This document shows positions 4,952 through 11,354 of a stretch of DNA of 11,354 nt, piece by piece. Under the pieces are notes generated by a model. The model was not told where the DNA came from. It made no database searches and worked only from the letters and a program-made list of their open reading frames with translations. This stretch comes from JAHWJX01 sp036386655 (lineage in GTDB: Bacteria > Pseudomonadota > Alphaproteobacteria > Caulobacterales > Caulobacteraceae). Both the position numbers and the translations under genes were made by a program. The stretch lies in the NCBI GenBank assembly GCA_036386655.1, contig DASVVG010000248.1, positions 1 through 11,354 on the forward strand, written 5' to 3'. Every line of letters begins with the position of its first letter. The stretch's first letter is position 1.

Positions 4952-5907
4952 AGCGCGCCTTCCACGCCGCCTCCGTCGGCCGCCGCGTCCTACTGACCGA
5001 GGCCGAGGCCCTCCGGCACATGGCCGAAGGCTTGGGAGAAGCGTTCGAGCAGGCGGTAGAGGTGCTGTCGCAGGCTCAGGGCCGCATCGTCTGCACGGGC
5101 GTCGGGAAAAGCGGCCACGTCGGGCGCAAGATCGCCGCCACCCTAGCCTCCACAGGTACGCCCGCGCTCTTCGTGCACGCGACGGAAGCCAGCCACGGCG
5201 ACCTGGGCATGATCGGCACGGGCGACGTGGTGGTGGCGCTGTCGAAGTCGGGCGAAACCCGCGAGCTGGCCGACGTGGTCGCCTACACGCGCCGGTTCTC
5301 GATCCCGCTGCTCGCGATCACGTCCAATCCGGGCAGCGCCCTGGGGCGCGCGGCGGACGTGCGCCTGCTCATACCCGACGCGCCCGAGGCCGCCGACGCG
5401 GTGAACGCGCCGACCACCTCCACCACGCTGCAGATGGCCCTAGGTGACGCGCTCGCAGTCGCCCTGCTGGAGCGCCGGGGCTTTACGGCCACCGACTTCA
5501 GCGCCTTCCACCCCGGGGGCCAGCTCGGATCTGCCCTGCGCACCGCGCGCGACCTGATGCATTCCGGCGTCGAGCTCCCGCTGGTGCCGCCCGACGCGCC
5601 GATGCAGCGCGCGCTCATCGTGATGACGGAGAAGCGGTTCGGCGTGGTGGGAGTCGTCGACGCGGACGCCCGGCTGGTGGGCGTCGTCACCGACGGCGAC
5701 CTCCGCCGCCATATGGAGGGCCTGCTCGGCCACACCGCCGGCGAGGTGATGACCACCGGGCCGAAGACGGCCGCCCCCGGCATGCTCGCCGCCGAAGCGC
5801 TGAAGATCATGAACGACGCGCGGATCACCGTGCTGTTCGTGGTCGAGAAGGGCCGGCCCGTCGGCATCCTTCACGTCCACGACCTCCTGCGGGCCGGTGT
5901 GCTCTAG
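4948..5907 (+). CDS. kpsF: D-arabinose 5-phosphate isomerase (KdsD/KpsF family)
   Basis: Converts ribulose 5-phosphate to arabinose 5-phosphate, the first committed step to CMP-Kdo for the LPS inner core or Kdo-containing capsules, in the cytoplasm. At 319 residues it is close to E. coli KdsD (328). An N-terminal SIS domain (about 30-185) carries TGVGKSGH (50-57), HATEASHGDLGMI and SKSGETRE. Two CBS domains follow (about 203-260 and 268-319), including VVTDGDLRRHM and a terminal HVHDLLRAGV. By alignment from memory with E. coli KdsD, the catalytic set K59/E111/E152/H193 corresponds to K54, E106, E147 and H188, all present, so the enzyme should be active. The start is GTG 4948, overlapping the TGA of the small membrane gene; MKRAF fits as an N-terminus. 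Whether it serves LPS or a capsule is not decided by the neighbours, since no kdsA, kdsB, kdsC or capsule export gene is in the window. Confidence 0.95.
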   Translation: MKRAFHAASVGRRVLLTEAEALRHMAEGLGEAFEQAVEVLSQAQGRIVCTGVGKSGHVGRKIAATLASTGTPALFVHATEASHGDLGMIGTGDVVVALSKSGETRELADVVAYTRRFSIPLLAITSNPGSALGRAADVRLLIPDAPEAADAVNAPTTSTTLQMALGDALAVALLERRGFTATDFSAFHPGGQLGSALRTARDLMHSGVELPLVPPDAPMQRALIVMTEKRFGVVGVVDADARLVGVVTDGDLRRHMEGLLGHTAGEVMTTGPKTAAPGMLAAEALKIMNDARITVLFVVEKGRPVGILHVHDLLRAGVL

Positions 5908-5912
5908 GTTAT

Positions 5913-5941
5913 TTGCCCGGCGGGAACGCGGCGTCTAAACA
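5913..5941 (+). promoter_or_regulatory. Weak candidate promoter before the phosphohexomutase gene
   Basis: In the 62-nt gap between kpsF and the mutase gene, TTGCCCG (5913-5919) and TCTAAACA (5934-5941) are separated by 14 nt, the Caulobacter spacing. The -10 keeps CTA-A of GCTANAWC only. A start near 5948 would give a leader of about 22 nt with no Shine-Dalgarno. Readthrough from kpsF is an equal alternative, since no terminator is seen in the gap. Confidence 0.3.
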
Positions 5942-5969
5942 CCCGCTTCCTCGTAGAACCGGTCCCCTG

Positions 5970-7466
5970 ATGCTTCCGACCCCGCGCGCCGACCTCGTCC
6001 CGAACACCTACGAGTACGAGACCGTCCCGCTGGTGAAGGCCTCCGGCTTCCGCGAGTACGACGCCCGCTGGATCCTGGAGAAGGAGATCAACCTCCTCGG
6101 AATCCAGGCGCTGGGCCTCGGCCTCGGCACCTACGTGCAGGAGGTGGGGGTGAAGCCGCGGGTGGTCGTCGGCCACGACTTCCGCAGCTACTCCGTTTCG
6201 GTGAAGCACGCACTGTCGCTCGGCCTCGTCGCCGCGGGCTGCGAGGTGCTGGACATCGGGCTCGCGCTGTCGCCGATGGCCTATTTCGCCCAGTTCGACC
6301 TCGACGCGCCCTGCGTCGCCATGGTGACCGCCAGCCACAACGAGAACGGCTGGACGGGCGTGAAGATGGGCGCGAACAGGCCCCTCACCTTCGGGCCGGA
6401 GGAGATCGGCCGGCTGAAGGAGATCGTGCTGCAGGGCCAGGGCGTCGAGCGCCCGGGCGGCCGTGTCGTGCACGTCGAAGGCATGGCGGAGCGATACATC
6501 GCCGATGCTTCGTCCAAGGTGAAGCTGACGCGGCCCCTGAGGGTGGTCGCCGCCTGCGGCAACGGCACCGCCGGGGCCTTCGCGCCCGAGGCGCTCCGGC
6601 GCATGGGTGCCGAGGTGATCCCGATGGACGCCGAGCTCGACTACACCTTCCCACGCTACAACCCGAACCCCGAAGACCACGAGATGTTGGTCGAGATGGC
6701 CAAGGCCGTCCGGGAGCACGGCGCTGACCTGGCGCTCGGCTTCGACGGAGACGGCGACCGCTGCGGCGTCGTCGATGACACCGGCGAGGAGATCTTCGCC
6801 GACAAGATCGGCCTGATGCTGGCACGCGACCTCTCCGCGCTGCACGAGAACGCCACCTTCGTCGTCGATGTGAAATCGACCGGCCTCTACAAGACCGACG
6901 AGGTACTGAAAGAAAACGGGGCAACCACCGTCTACTGGAAGACCGGCCACAGCTACATCAAGCGCAAGACCGCCGAGCTCGGCGCGCTCGCTGGCTTCGA
7001 GAAGTCCGGCCACTTCTTCTTCAACGCGCCGCTGGGCCGCGGCTACGACGACGGCATCGTCGCCGCGTCGGCCATCCTGGCGATGATGAACCGCAACCCC
7101 GACAGCAAGCTGAGCGAGCTGAAGCGCGCGCTGCCGGTGGCCCACACCTCGCTGACGATGTCTCCGCACTGCGCGGACGAGACGAAGTACGCCACCGTCG
7201 ACGACGTCGTGCGCGAGTACGAACAGCTCGCCGCCTCCGGCGGCTCAATCCTGGGTCGGAAGATCGTCGAGGTGATCACCGTCAACGGCGTGCGGGTGCA
7301 CCTGGAGGACGGCTCCTGGGTCCTGGTCCGCGCCTCGTCCAACAAGCCCGAGCTGGTCGTGGTGGTGGAGAGCATGCGGTCGGAGGACGACATGCGCGCC
7401 CTCTTCCGTGAAGAGGTGAGGCCGCGCCTGGCAGGGCGCGTCGGCGCCTACAACCAGGAGATCTGA
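5970..7466 (+). CDS. manB: Phosphomannomutase/phosphoglucomutase (alpha-D-phosphohexomutase)
   Basis: Interconverts hexose 6-phosphate and hexose 1-phosphate (mannose and/or glucose), feeding GDP-mannose or UDP-glucose synthesis in the cytoplasm. At 498 residues it is somewhat longer than AlgC-type enzymes (about 460). The four motifs of the superfamily are present: the phosphoserine loop TASHNENGWTG (S122), the metal loop GFDGDGDR (D259, D261, D263), the sugar loop EKSGH (344-348), and the C-terminal phosphate loop RASSNKPE (454-461). The serine loop has ENGWTG where many relatives have P, as I recall for alphaproteobacterial members. Start choice: the frame stays open to a TTG at 5913, but ATG 5970 gives the family-like MLPTPRADLVPNT and is preferred. 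There is no clear Shine-Dalgarno. It is followed 3 nt later by ugd, so the two form an operon; that pairing favours a glucose 1-phosphate role, but mannose versus glucose preference cannot be read from the sequence. Confidence 0.93.
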   Translation: MLPTPRADLVPNTYEYETVPLVKASGFREYDARWILEKEINLLGIQALGLGLGTYVQEVGVKPRVVVGHDFRSYSVSVKHALSLGLVAAGCEVLDIGLALSPMAYFAQFDLDAPCVAMVTASHNENGWTGVKMGANRPLTFGPEEIGRLKEIVLQGQGVERPGGRVVHVEGMAERYIADASSKVKLTRPLRVVAACGNGTAGAFAPEALRRMGAEVIPMDAELDYTFPRYNPNPEDHEMLVEMAKAVREHGADLALGFDGDGDRCGVVDDTGEEIFADKIGLMLARDLSALHENATFVVDVKSTGLYKTDEVLKENGATTVYWKTGHSYIKRKTAELGALAGFEKSGHFFFNAPLGRGYDDGIVAASAILAMMNRNPDSKLSELKRALPVAHTSLTMSPHCADETKYATVDDVVREYEQLAASGGSILGRKIVEVITVNGVRVHLEDGSWVLVRASSNKPELVVVVESMRSEDDMRALFREEVRPRLAGRVGAYNQEI

Positions 7467-7469
7467 GCC

Positions 7470-8774
7470 GTGCGCGTCGCGATGATCGGCACCGGCTACG
7501 TGGGCCTGGTGTCAGGGGCCTGCTTCGCGGACTTCGGCCACGAGGTGACCTGCATCGACAAGGACGCCTCGAAGATCGAGCGCCTCCAGCAGGGGATCAT
7601 GCCGATCTACGAGCCGGGGCTCGAGACGCTGGTGGAGACCAACGTCCGCGAGGGTCGGTTGTTTTTCGCGACCGAGGCCGCCGAGGCGGTGCGAGAAGCG
7701 GACGCTGTGTTCATCGCCGTGGGCACGCCCTCCCGCCGCGGCGACGGCCACGCCGACCTCTCCTACGTCTACGGGGCGGCCGAGGAAGTGGCCGATCTGA
7801 TGGACGGCTTCACGGTCGTGGTGACCAAGTCCACGGTCCCGGTGGGCACCGGCGACGAGATCGAGCGCATCATTCGCGAGCGGCGGCCCGACGCCGACTT
7901 CGCGGTCGTGTCCAATCCGGAGTTCCTGCGCGAAGGCGCCGCGATCAACGACTTCAAGCGTCCCGACCGGGTCGTCGTCGGCACCGACAGCGAGCCCGCC
8001 CGCGAGGTGATGCGCGCGCTCTACCGGCCGCTCTATCTGAACGAGACGCCGATCGTGTTCACCAACCGGCGGACCAGCGAGCTGATCAAGTACGCGGCGA
8101 ACGCCTTCCTCGCCATGAAGATCACCTTCATCAACGAGATGGCGGACCTCTGCGAGGCCGTCGGCGCCGACGTGCAGCAGGTCGCCCGCGGCATCGGCCT
8201 CGACGCCCGCATCGGGGCCAAGTTCCTGCACCCGGGGCCCGGCTACGGAGGCTCGTGCTTCCCGAAGGACACGCTGGCGCTGGTCCGTACGGCCTCGGAC
8301 TTCGGCGCGCCCGTGCGCCTGATCGAGACGACCGTGGAGATCAACGACGCGCGCAAGAAGGCGATGGCGCAGAAGGTCGTGGACGCCCTCGGCGGCGACG
8401 TCTCGGGCAAGACGGTCGGCATCCTCGGCCTCACCTTCAAGCCCGACACCGACGACATGCGCGACAGCGCCTCGCTGGAGATCATTCCGGCGTTGCAGGC
8501 GCAGGGCGCCGTGGTCCAGGCATACGACCCCGAGGGGATGCAGGAGGCCGCGAAGCTGCTGAAGGACGTCCGTTTCCTTGAAGGACCCTACGACGCGGCG
8601 GCGGGCGCCGACGCGCTGGTGATCCTGACGGAATGGAACGCCTTCCGCGCCCTCGATCTCGACCGAGTGAAGCTGCTGATGCGGTCGCCCGTGCTCGTGG
8701 ACCTGCGGAACGTCTACCGCCCCGACGAGATGCGCAACGCAGGCTTCGCTTACGCCAGCGTGGGCCGGCCCTGA
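7470..8774 (+). CDS. ugd: UDP-glucose 6-dehydrogenase
   Basis: Oxidises UDP-glucose to UDP-glucuronate with two NAD+, providing the acidic sugar donor for exopolysaccharide, LPS or glucuronosyl glycolipids; cytoplasmic. At 434 residues it is the normal bacterial length. Seen: Rossmann start MIGTGYVGLVSG (5-16); VGTPSRRGDGHADL; SNPEFLREG (148-156); RTSELIKYAANAFLA with K207; the catalytic-cysteine loop GPGYGGSCFPKD (C263); and GLTFKPDTDDMRDS in the UDP-binding C-terminal domain. All residues needed for activity appear intact. The start is GTG 7470 with AGGAG (7456-7460) inside the end of the mutase gene, 9 nt upstream, and only 3 nt separate the genes, so expression is coupled. GDP-mannose dehydrogenase is a less likely alternative. 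An ordinary 87-nt gap follows before sqdB. Confidence 0.96.
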   Translation: MRVAMIGTGYVGLVSGACFADFGHEVTCIDKDASKIERLQQGIMPIYEPGLETLVETNVREGRLFFATEAAEAVREADAVFIAVGTPSRRGDGHADLSYVYGAAEEVADLMDGFTVVVTKSTVPVGTGDEIERIIRERRPDADFAVVSNPEFLREGAAINDFKRPDRVVVGTDSEPAREVMRALYRPLYLNETPIVFTNRRTSELIKYAANAFLAMKITFINEMADLCEAVGADVQQVARGIGLDARIGAKFLHPGPGYGGSCFPKDTLALVRTASDFGAPVRLIETTVEINDARKKAMAQKVVDALGGDVSGKTVGILGLTFKPDTDDMRDSASLEIIPALQAQGAVVQAYDPEGMQEAAKLLKDVRFLEGPYDAAAGADALVILTEWNAFRALDLDRVKLLMRSPVLVDLRNVYRPDEMRNAGFAYASVGRP

Positions 8775-8831
8775 CTCCGCCCCAGTTGTGCAGCAACGCT
8801 CCTGTCGATTAACCGTTGAAAGAATGAGCGT

Positions 8832-8846
8832 CCGGCGCCCCGCCGG
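8832..8846 (+). other. Small GC hairpin in the ugd-sqdB gap, next to the sqdB ribosome binding site
   Basis: CCGGCG (8832-8837) and CGCCGG (8841-8846) pair perfectly around CCC. There is no T tract, so it is not an intrinsic terminator. It lies 15 nt before the sqdB ATG and next to GAGG (8849-8852) and GAGGTG (8854-8859), so it could tune initiation. The rest of the gap (8775-8861) holds a short AT-rich stretch (CGATTAACCGTTGAAAGAA) that may mark a promoter, but no good -35/-10 pair is evident. Confidence 0.35.
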
Positions 8847-8861
8847 TCGAGGCGAGGTGAA

Positions 8862-10094
8862 ATGCGCGTAGTCGTACTCGGTGGCGATGGTTTCTGCGGC
8901 TGGCCGACCGCCCTGCACCTGTCGGCCCAGGGCTGGGACGTGGCGATCGTCGACAACCTGTCGCGCCGCAACATCGACAACGAGCTCGAGGTCTCCTCCC
9001 TCACGCCCATCCGCCCCCTTGGCGAGCGGGTGCGCGCCTGGAAGGCCGTCTCAGGCCGCGACATCGACGTTCACAACTTCACCGTCGGCAAGGACTTCGA
9101 CCAGCTTGTCGCCCTGTTCAGGAGCTGGCGGCCCGAGGCCGTGGTCCACTTCGCCGAGCAGCGCGCAGCGCCCTATTCGATGAAGTCGGCGCGCCACAAG
9201 CGCTACACGGTCGACAACAACCTGAACGCCACCAACGACGTGCTCGCCGCGATCGTGGAGAGCGGGCTGGACATTCACCTGGCCCACCTCGGCACAATGG
9301 GCGTGTACGGGTACGGCACGGCCGGGATGAAGATCCCGGAGGGCTACCTGAAGGTGCGGGTGGAGACGCCGGCGGGCTGGGCGGACCAGGAGATCCTGTA
9401 CCCGGCCAACCCGGGCTCGATCTACCACATGACCAAGACGCAGGACGCCCTGCTCTTCCAGTTCTACGCCCGGAACGACAAGCTCCGGATCACCGACCTC
9501 CACCAGGGCATCGTCTGGGGCACGCAGACCAGCGAGACGCGCGCCGACGAGGCGCTGATCAACCGCTTCGACTACGACGGGGACTACGGCACGGTGCTGA
9601 ACCGGTTCCTGATGCAGGCGGCGGTGGGATACCCGCTGACCGTGCACGGCACCGGCGGGCAGACCCGCGCCTTCATCCATATCCAGGACACCGTCCGCTG
9701 CGTCGAGCTGGCGCTGACCAGCCCACCGCAGAAGGGCGACCGCGTCCGCATCCTCAACCAGATGACCGAGACGCACCGGGTGCGCGATCTGGCGGAGATC
9801 GTCTCGCGCGTGTCCGGCGCCGAGGTCGCCTACATCGAGAACCCACGCAACGAGGCGGCGGAGAACGACCTGGCGGTGATGAACCAGGGCTTCCTCGGCA
9901 TGGGCCTGAACCCGATCACGCTGGAGTCCGGCCTGCTGCAGGAGGTCACGGAGATCGCCCGCCGCTACGCCGGTCGAGCCGACCTCGCGAAGATTCCCTG
10001 CGTCTCCCATTGGAACCGGGAGCGCGCGGAAGCCGGCGGCGGCCTCGCCCCGATCCCGCCCGCCGGGGAGACGAAGCGCCGGGCGGTGGGCTGA
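8862..10094 (+). CDS. sqdB: UDP-sulfoquinovose synthase (SqdB/SQD1 family)
   Basis: This NAD-dependent extended SDR converts UDP-glucose plus sulfite to UDP-sulfoquinovose, the head-group donor for the sulfolipid SQDG; cytoplasmic. At 410 residues it matches bacterial SqdB (about 400). The family signatures are clear: LGGDGFCGW (6-14) at the NAD site, VDNLSRR (30-36), SSLTPI, VVHFAEQRAAPYSM (94-107), LGTMGVYG with T145, YHMTK with Y188 and K192, TDLHQGIVWG, NRFDYDGDYGTVLNRF and GGQTRAFIHI (264-273). Plant SQD1 has Glu where this protein has Val in TMGxYG; rhizobial-type SqdB, as I recall it, also has Val. Start ATG 8862 has GAGG/GAGGTG upstream. It lies 87 nt after ugd and 7 nt before the SDR gene. 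The sulfoquinovosyltransferase (SqdD/SqdX) and SqdC are not in the window, so the product could go to SQDG or to a sulfoquinovose-containing glycan. Confidence 0.92.
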   Translation: MRVVVLGGDGFCGWPTALHLSAQGWDVAIVDNLSRRNIDNELEVSSLTPIRPLGERVRAWKAVSGRDIDVHNFTVGKDFDQLVALFRSWRPEAVVHFAEQRAAPYSMKSARHKRYTVDNNLNATNDVLAAIVESGLDIHLAHLGTMGVYGYGTAGMKIPEGYLKVRVETPAGWADQEILYPANPGSIYHMTKTQDALLFQFYARNDKLRITDLHQGIVWGTQTSETRADEALINRFDYDGDYGTVLNRFLMQAAVGYPLTVHGTGGQTRAFIHIQDTVRCVELALTSPPQKGDRVRILNQMTETHRVRDLAEIVSRVSGAEVAYIENPRNEAAENDLAVMNQGFLGMGLNPITLESGLLQEVTEIARRYAGRADLAKIPCVSHWNRERAEAGGGLAPIPPAGETKRRAVG

Positions 10095-10101
10095 GCCCGA
10101 C

Positions 10102-10968
10102 TTGAGGCTGCTGACCTTCGGCCACGGCTTCGTCGCCGACGCGCTCGCCCGCCGGCTCGCCCTCGAAGGCTGGAGCACCACCGCCACCGCTCGTGACGCT
10201 GACAAGCGCGCGCTCCTGGGGGATCGTGGGATCGACGCCGTCGACCCCGCCGACGCGACCGCGCTGGACGAAGTGGTGCACGGGGTCGACGCGGTGCTGG
10301 TCTCGGCGCCGCCCGGGGAGCGCGGCTGCCCCGGGCTGGCGGCGCTGGCGCCGGCGCTCGGCCGCACCCGCGCCTACCCGGACTGGATCGGCTACCTGTC
10401 GTCGACGTCGGTCTACGGCGACCTGGCGGGGCGCTGGGCCTTCGAGTCCTCGCCGCTCAGGGGCAAGTCGGTGCAGGCGGCCCGCCGGACTGCGGCCGAG
10501 CGCGACTGGCTGGAACTCGGCCGGGGCATGGGCCTGACGGTCGCGGTCTTCCGGCTGGGCGCCATCTACGGGTCCGGTCGCTCCGCGCTCGATCGCCTGC
10601 CTGAGCGGACGATGGTGAAGCCCGGGCAGGTCTTCAGCCGCGCGCACGTCGACGACATCGCCGCGGGGCTGGCCGCCTCGATGGTGCGGCCAGAGCCTTG
10701 CGCCGTCTACAACGTGGTGGACGACGAGCCCTCGCCTGCGCACGAGGTCACGAGCTACGCAGCCGGCCTAAGGGGAGCGCCCCCTCCCGAACTGGTCCCC
10801 TTCGACGACGCCGGTCTCTCCGAGGAGGCGCGGCGCTTCTGGCACGAGTGCCGCCGGGTCTCGAACGCCCGGCTGAAGGCGGAGCTCGGCTGGCGGCCGA
10901 CCTATCCCAGCTACCGCGAGGGGCTGGCGGCGATCGCCAGCTCGTCCACGGCCGCCGCCAGCCGCTGA
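10102..10968 (+). CDS. YeeZ-like atypical SDR / NAD(P)-binding epimerase-fold protein
   Basis: This 288-residue protein has an N-terminal Rossmann motif (TFGHGFVADALARRLALEG, glycines at 7 and 9) and is related to NAD-dependent epimerases of the COG0451/YeeZ type. Seen: DAVLVSAPPG (63-72), LSSTSVYGD (99-107), VFRLGAIYGSGR (149-160), HVDDIA (182-187), YNVVDDEP (203-210) and a final RVSNARLKAELGW. The YxxxK catalytic pair of classical SDRs is missing: the Tyr of SVYGD is present, but the region where YxxxK should fall reads RRTAAERDW. It may therefore bind a cofactor or nucleotide sugar without being a standard epimerase. The start is TTG 10102, 7 nt after the sqdB stop; no better start codon is seen and MRLLTFGHG is family-like. 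It is co-transcribed with sqdB. The substrate is unknown. The 3' 58 bp overlap the convergent hydrolase gene. Confidence 0.85.
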   Translation: MRLLTFGHGFVADALARRLALEGWSTTATARDADKRALLGDRGIDAVDPADATALDEVVHGVDAVLVSAPPGERGCPGLAALAPALGRTRAYPDWIGYLSSTSVYGDLAGRWAFESSPLRGKSVQAARRTAAERDWLELGRGMGLTVAVFRLGAIYGSGRSALDRLPERTMVKPGQVFSRAHVDDIAAGLAASMVRPEPCAVYNVVDDEPSPAHEVTSYAAGLRGAPPPELVPFDDAGLSEEARRFWHECRRVSNARLKAELGWRPTYPSYREGLAAIASSSTAAASR

Positions 10969-11354
10969 AGGTCCTGCGGGCGCGACAGGCGGTGATCGCC
11001 GTCCTTGATGAGCGTGAACACCAGGTCGTCGCTCTCGATCGCCTCGGCCAAGGCGAGCGCGTGTCGCCAGGGAACGTCCGAATCCCGGCCGCCCTGCAGC
11101 ACCCGGACCGGAACACCGATCGGGACGGGCCCGGGCAGGACGGACCAGCGTCGCCCGTCCTCCAGCAACGCGCGCGTGATAGGGTACGGCTCGCCGTACT
11201 CCGACGGCTGCACCCAGCGCCCGTCGGTCTCAAGCGCCCACCTCGCGTCCTGGTCGAAGGCCGGCTCCATGAGAGCCGAGGTGAAGTCAGCCGCCGGGGC
11301 GACCAGCACGAGCCCCGCCACCCGGCTGGGACGCGCCACCGCGGCCAGGCAGGC
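10911..11354 (-). CDS. Alpha/beta hydrolase, ABHD10-like, C-terminal part (runs off the right edge)
   Basis: The frame is open from the window edge to TAG at 10911 (147 codons seen). The first residues, ACLAAVARPSRVAGLVLVAP, are what normally follows the nucleophile elbow (GxSxGG), so the catalytic serine must lie just beyond the edge. The acid is the first Asp in GGRDSDVPW and the base is the His in KDGDHRLSR; the VPW and DHR contexts recall human ABHD10, an acyl-protein thioesterase/esterase, and its alphaproteobacterial relatives. The substrate is not inferable. No start is visible within the window; a GTG at 11339 is internal to the fold, not a start. The 3' end overlaps the convergent SDR gene by 58 bp, and no terminator separates them. 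Confidence 0.88.
   Translation of the reverse strand, partial: ACLAAVARPSRVAGLVLVAPAADFTSALMEPAFDQDARWALETDGRWVQPSEYGEPYPITRALLEDGRRWSVLPGPVPIGVPVRVLQGGRDSDVPWRHALALAEAIESDDLVFTLIKDGDHRLSRPQDLQRLAAAVDELAIAASPSR

Noticed and set aside
5904..7169. Minus-strand open frame of 421 codons opposite the phosphohexomutase gene; similar long mirrors lie opposite ugd (7512-8918) and sqdB (9051-10367).
   Set aside because: All are rich in His, Arg, Val, Ala and Gly, with no recognisable domain. The plus-strand genes carry complete catalytic motifs and operon spacing.
8824..8871. A 15-codon ATG frame overlapping the sqdB start, a possible leader peptide.
   Set aside because: It has no clear ribosome binding site and its sequence is explained by the hairpin and Shine-Dalgarno region. 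There is no evidence of selection on the peptide.

Overview
The window is very GC-rich and almost fully coding. It reads as chromosomal DNA of an alphaproteobacterium, most likely from or near the Caulobacterales. Four things point there: a class A alphaproteobacterial small heat-shock protein behind a ROSE-type RNA thermometer; a CTTG-N17 heat-shock promoter; a promoter matching the Caulobacter housekeeping consensus (TTGACGS / GCTANAWC); and several genes without a Shine-Dalgarno, one of which looks leaderless. The genus is inferred, not proven. I see no insertion sequence, phage gene, tRNA, rRNA or CRISPR array.

Layout. (1) 1-234, minus: the 5' part of a lipoprotein-like, predicted SAM-methyltransferase-related gene, cut by the window edge. 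(2) 304-959, plus: a self-contained heat-shock unit of sigma-32 promoter, ROSE-like leader, hsp20 and a strong intrinsic terminator. (3) 4710 down to 960, minus: gpmA, a stand-alone RibD-type deaminase (GTGA overlap), then two tandem pentapeptide-repeat paralogues 14 nt apart. The two paralogues are preceded by a 78-nt gap that may hold their own promoter. (4) 4752-10968, plus: a sugar-nucleotide and envelope group of a 54-residue membrane peptide, kpsF (GTGA overlap), a manB-type phosphohexomutase, ugd, sqdB and a YeeZ-like SDR protein. (5) 10911-11354, minus: the C-terminal part of an ABHD10-like alpha/beta hydrolase, converging on and overlapping the SDR gene.

How the genes fit together. 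KpsF supplies arabinose 5-phosphate for Kdo, the inner sugar of lipopolysaccharide. The phosphohexomutase can supply hexose 1-phosphates. From UDP-glucose, Ugd makes UDP-glucuronate and SqdB makes UDP-sulfoquinovose. The plus-strand group could therefore provide precursors for acidic glycolipids or polysaccharides, but no glycosyltransferase lies in the window, so the end product is not visible.

Most genes are recognisable housekeeping or envelope families, and I do not see a clearly new multi-gene system. The points most worth a second look are the ROSE-like leader with its bulged-G hairpin, the doubly duplicated pentapeptide-repeat pair, the stand-alone deaminase with an altered zinc-site loop, the very short, apparently leaderless membrane peptide coupled to kpsF, and a sulfolipid-type sqdB without its usual glycosyltransferase partner.
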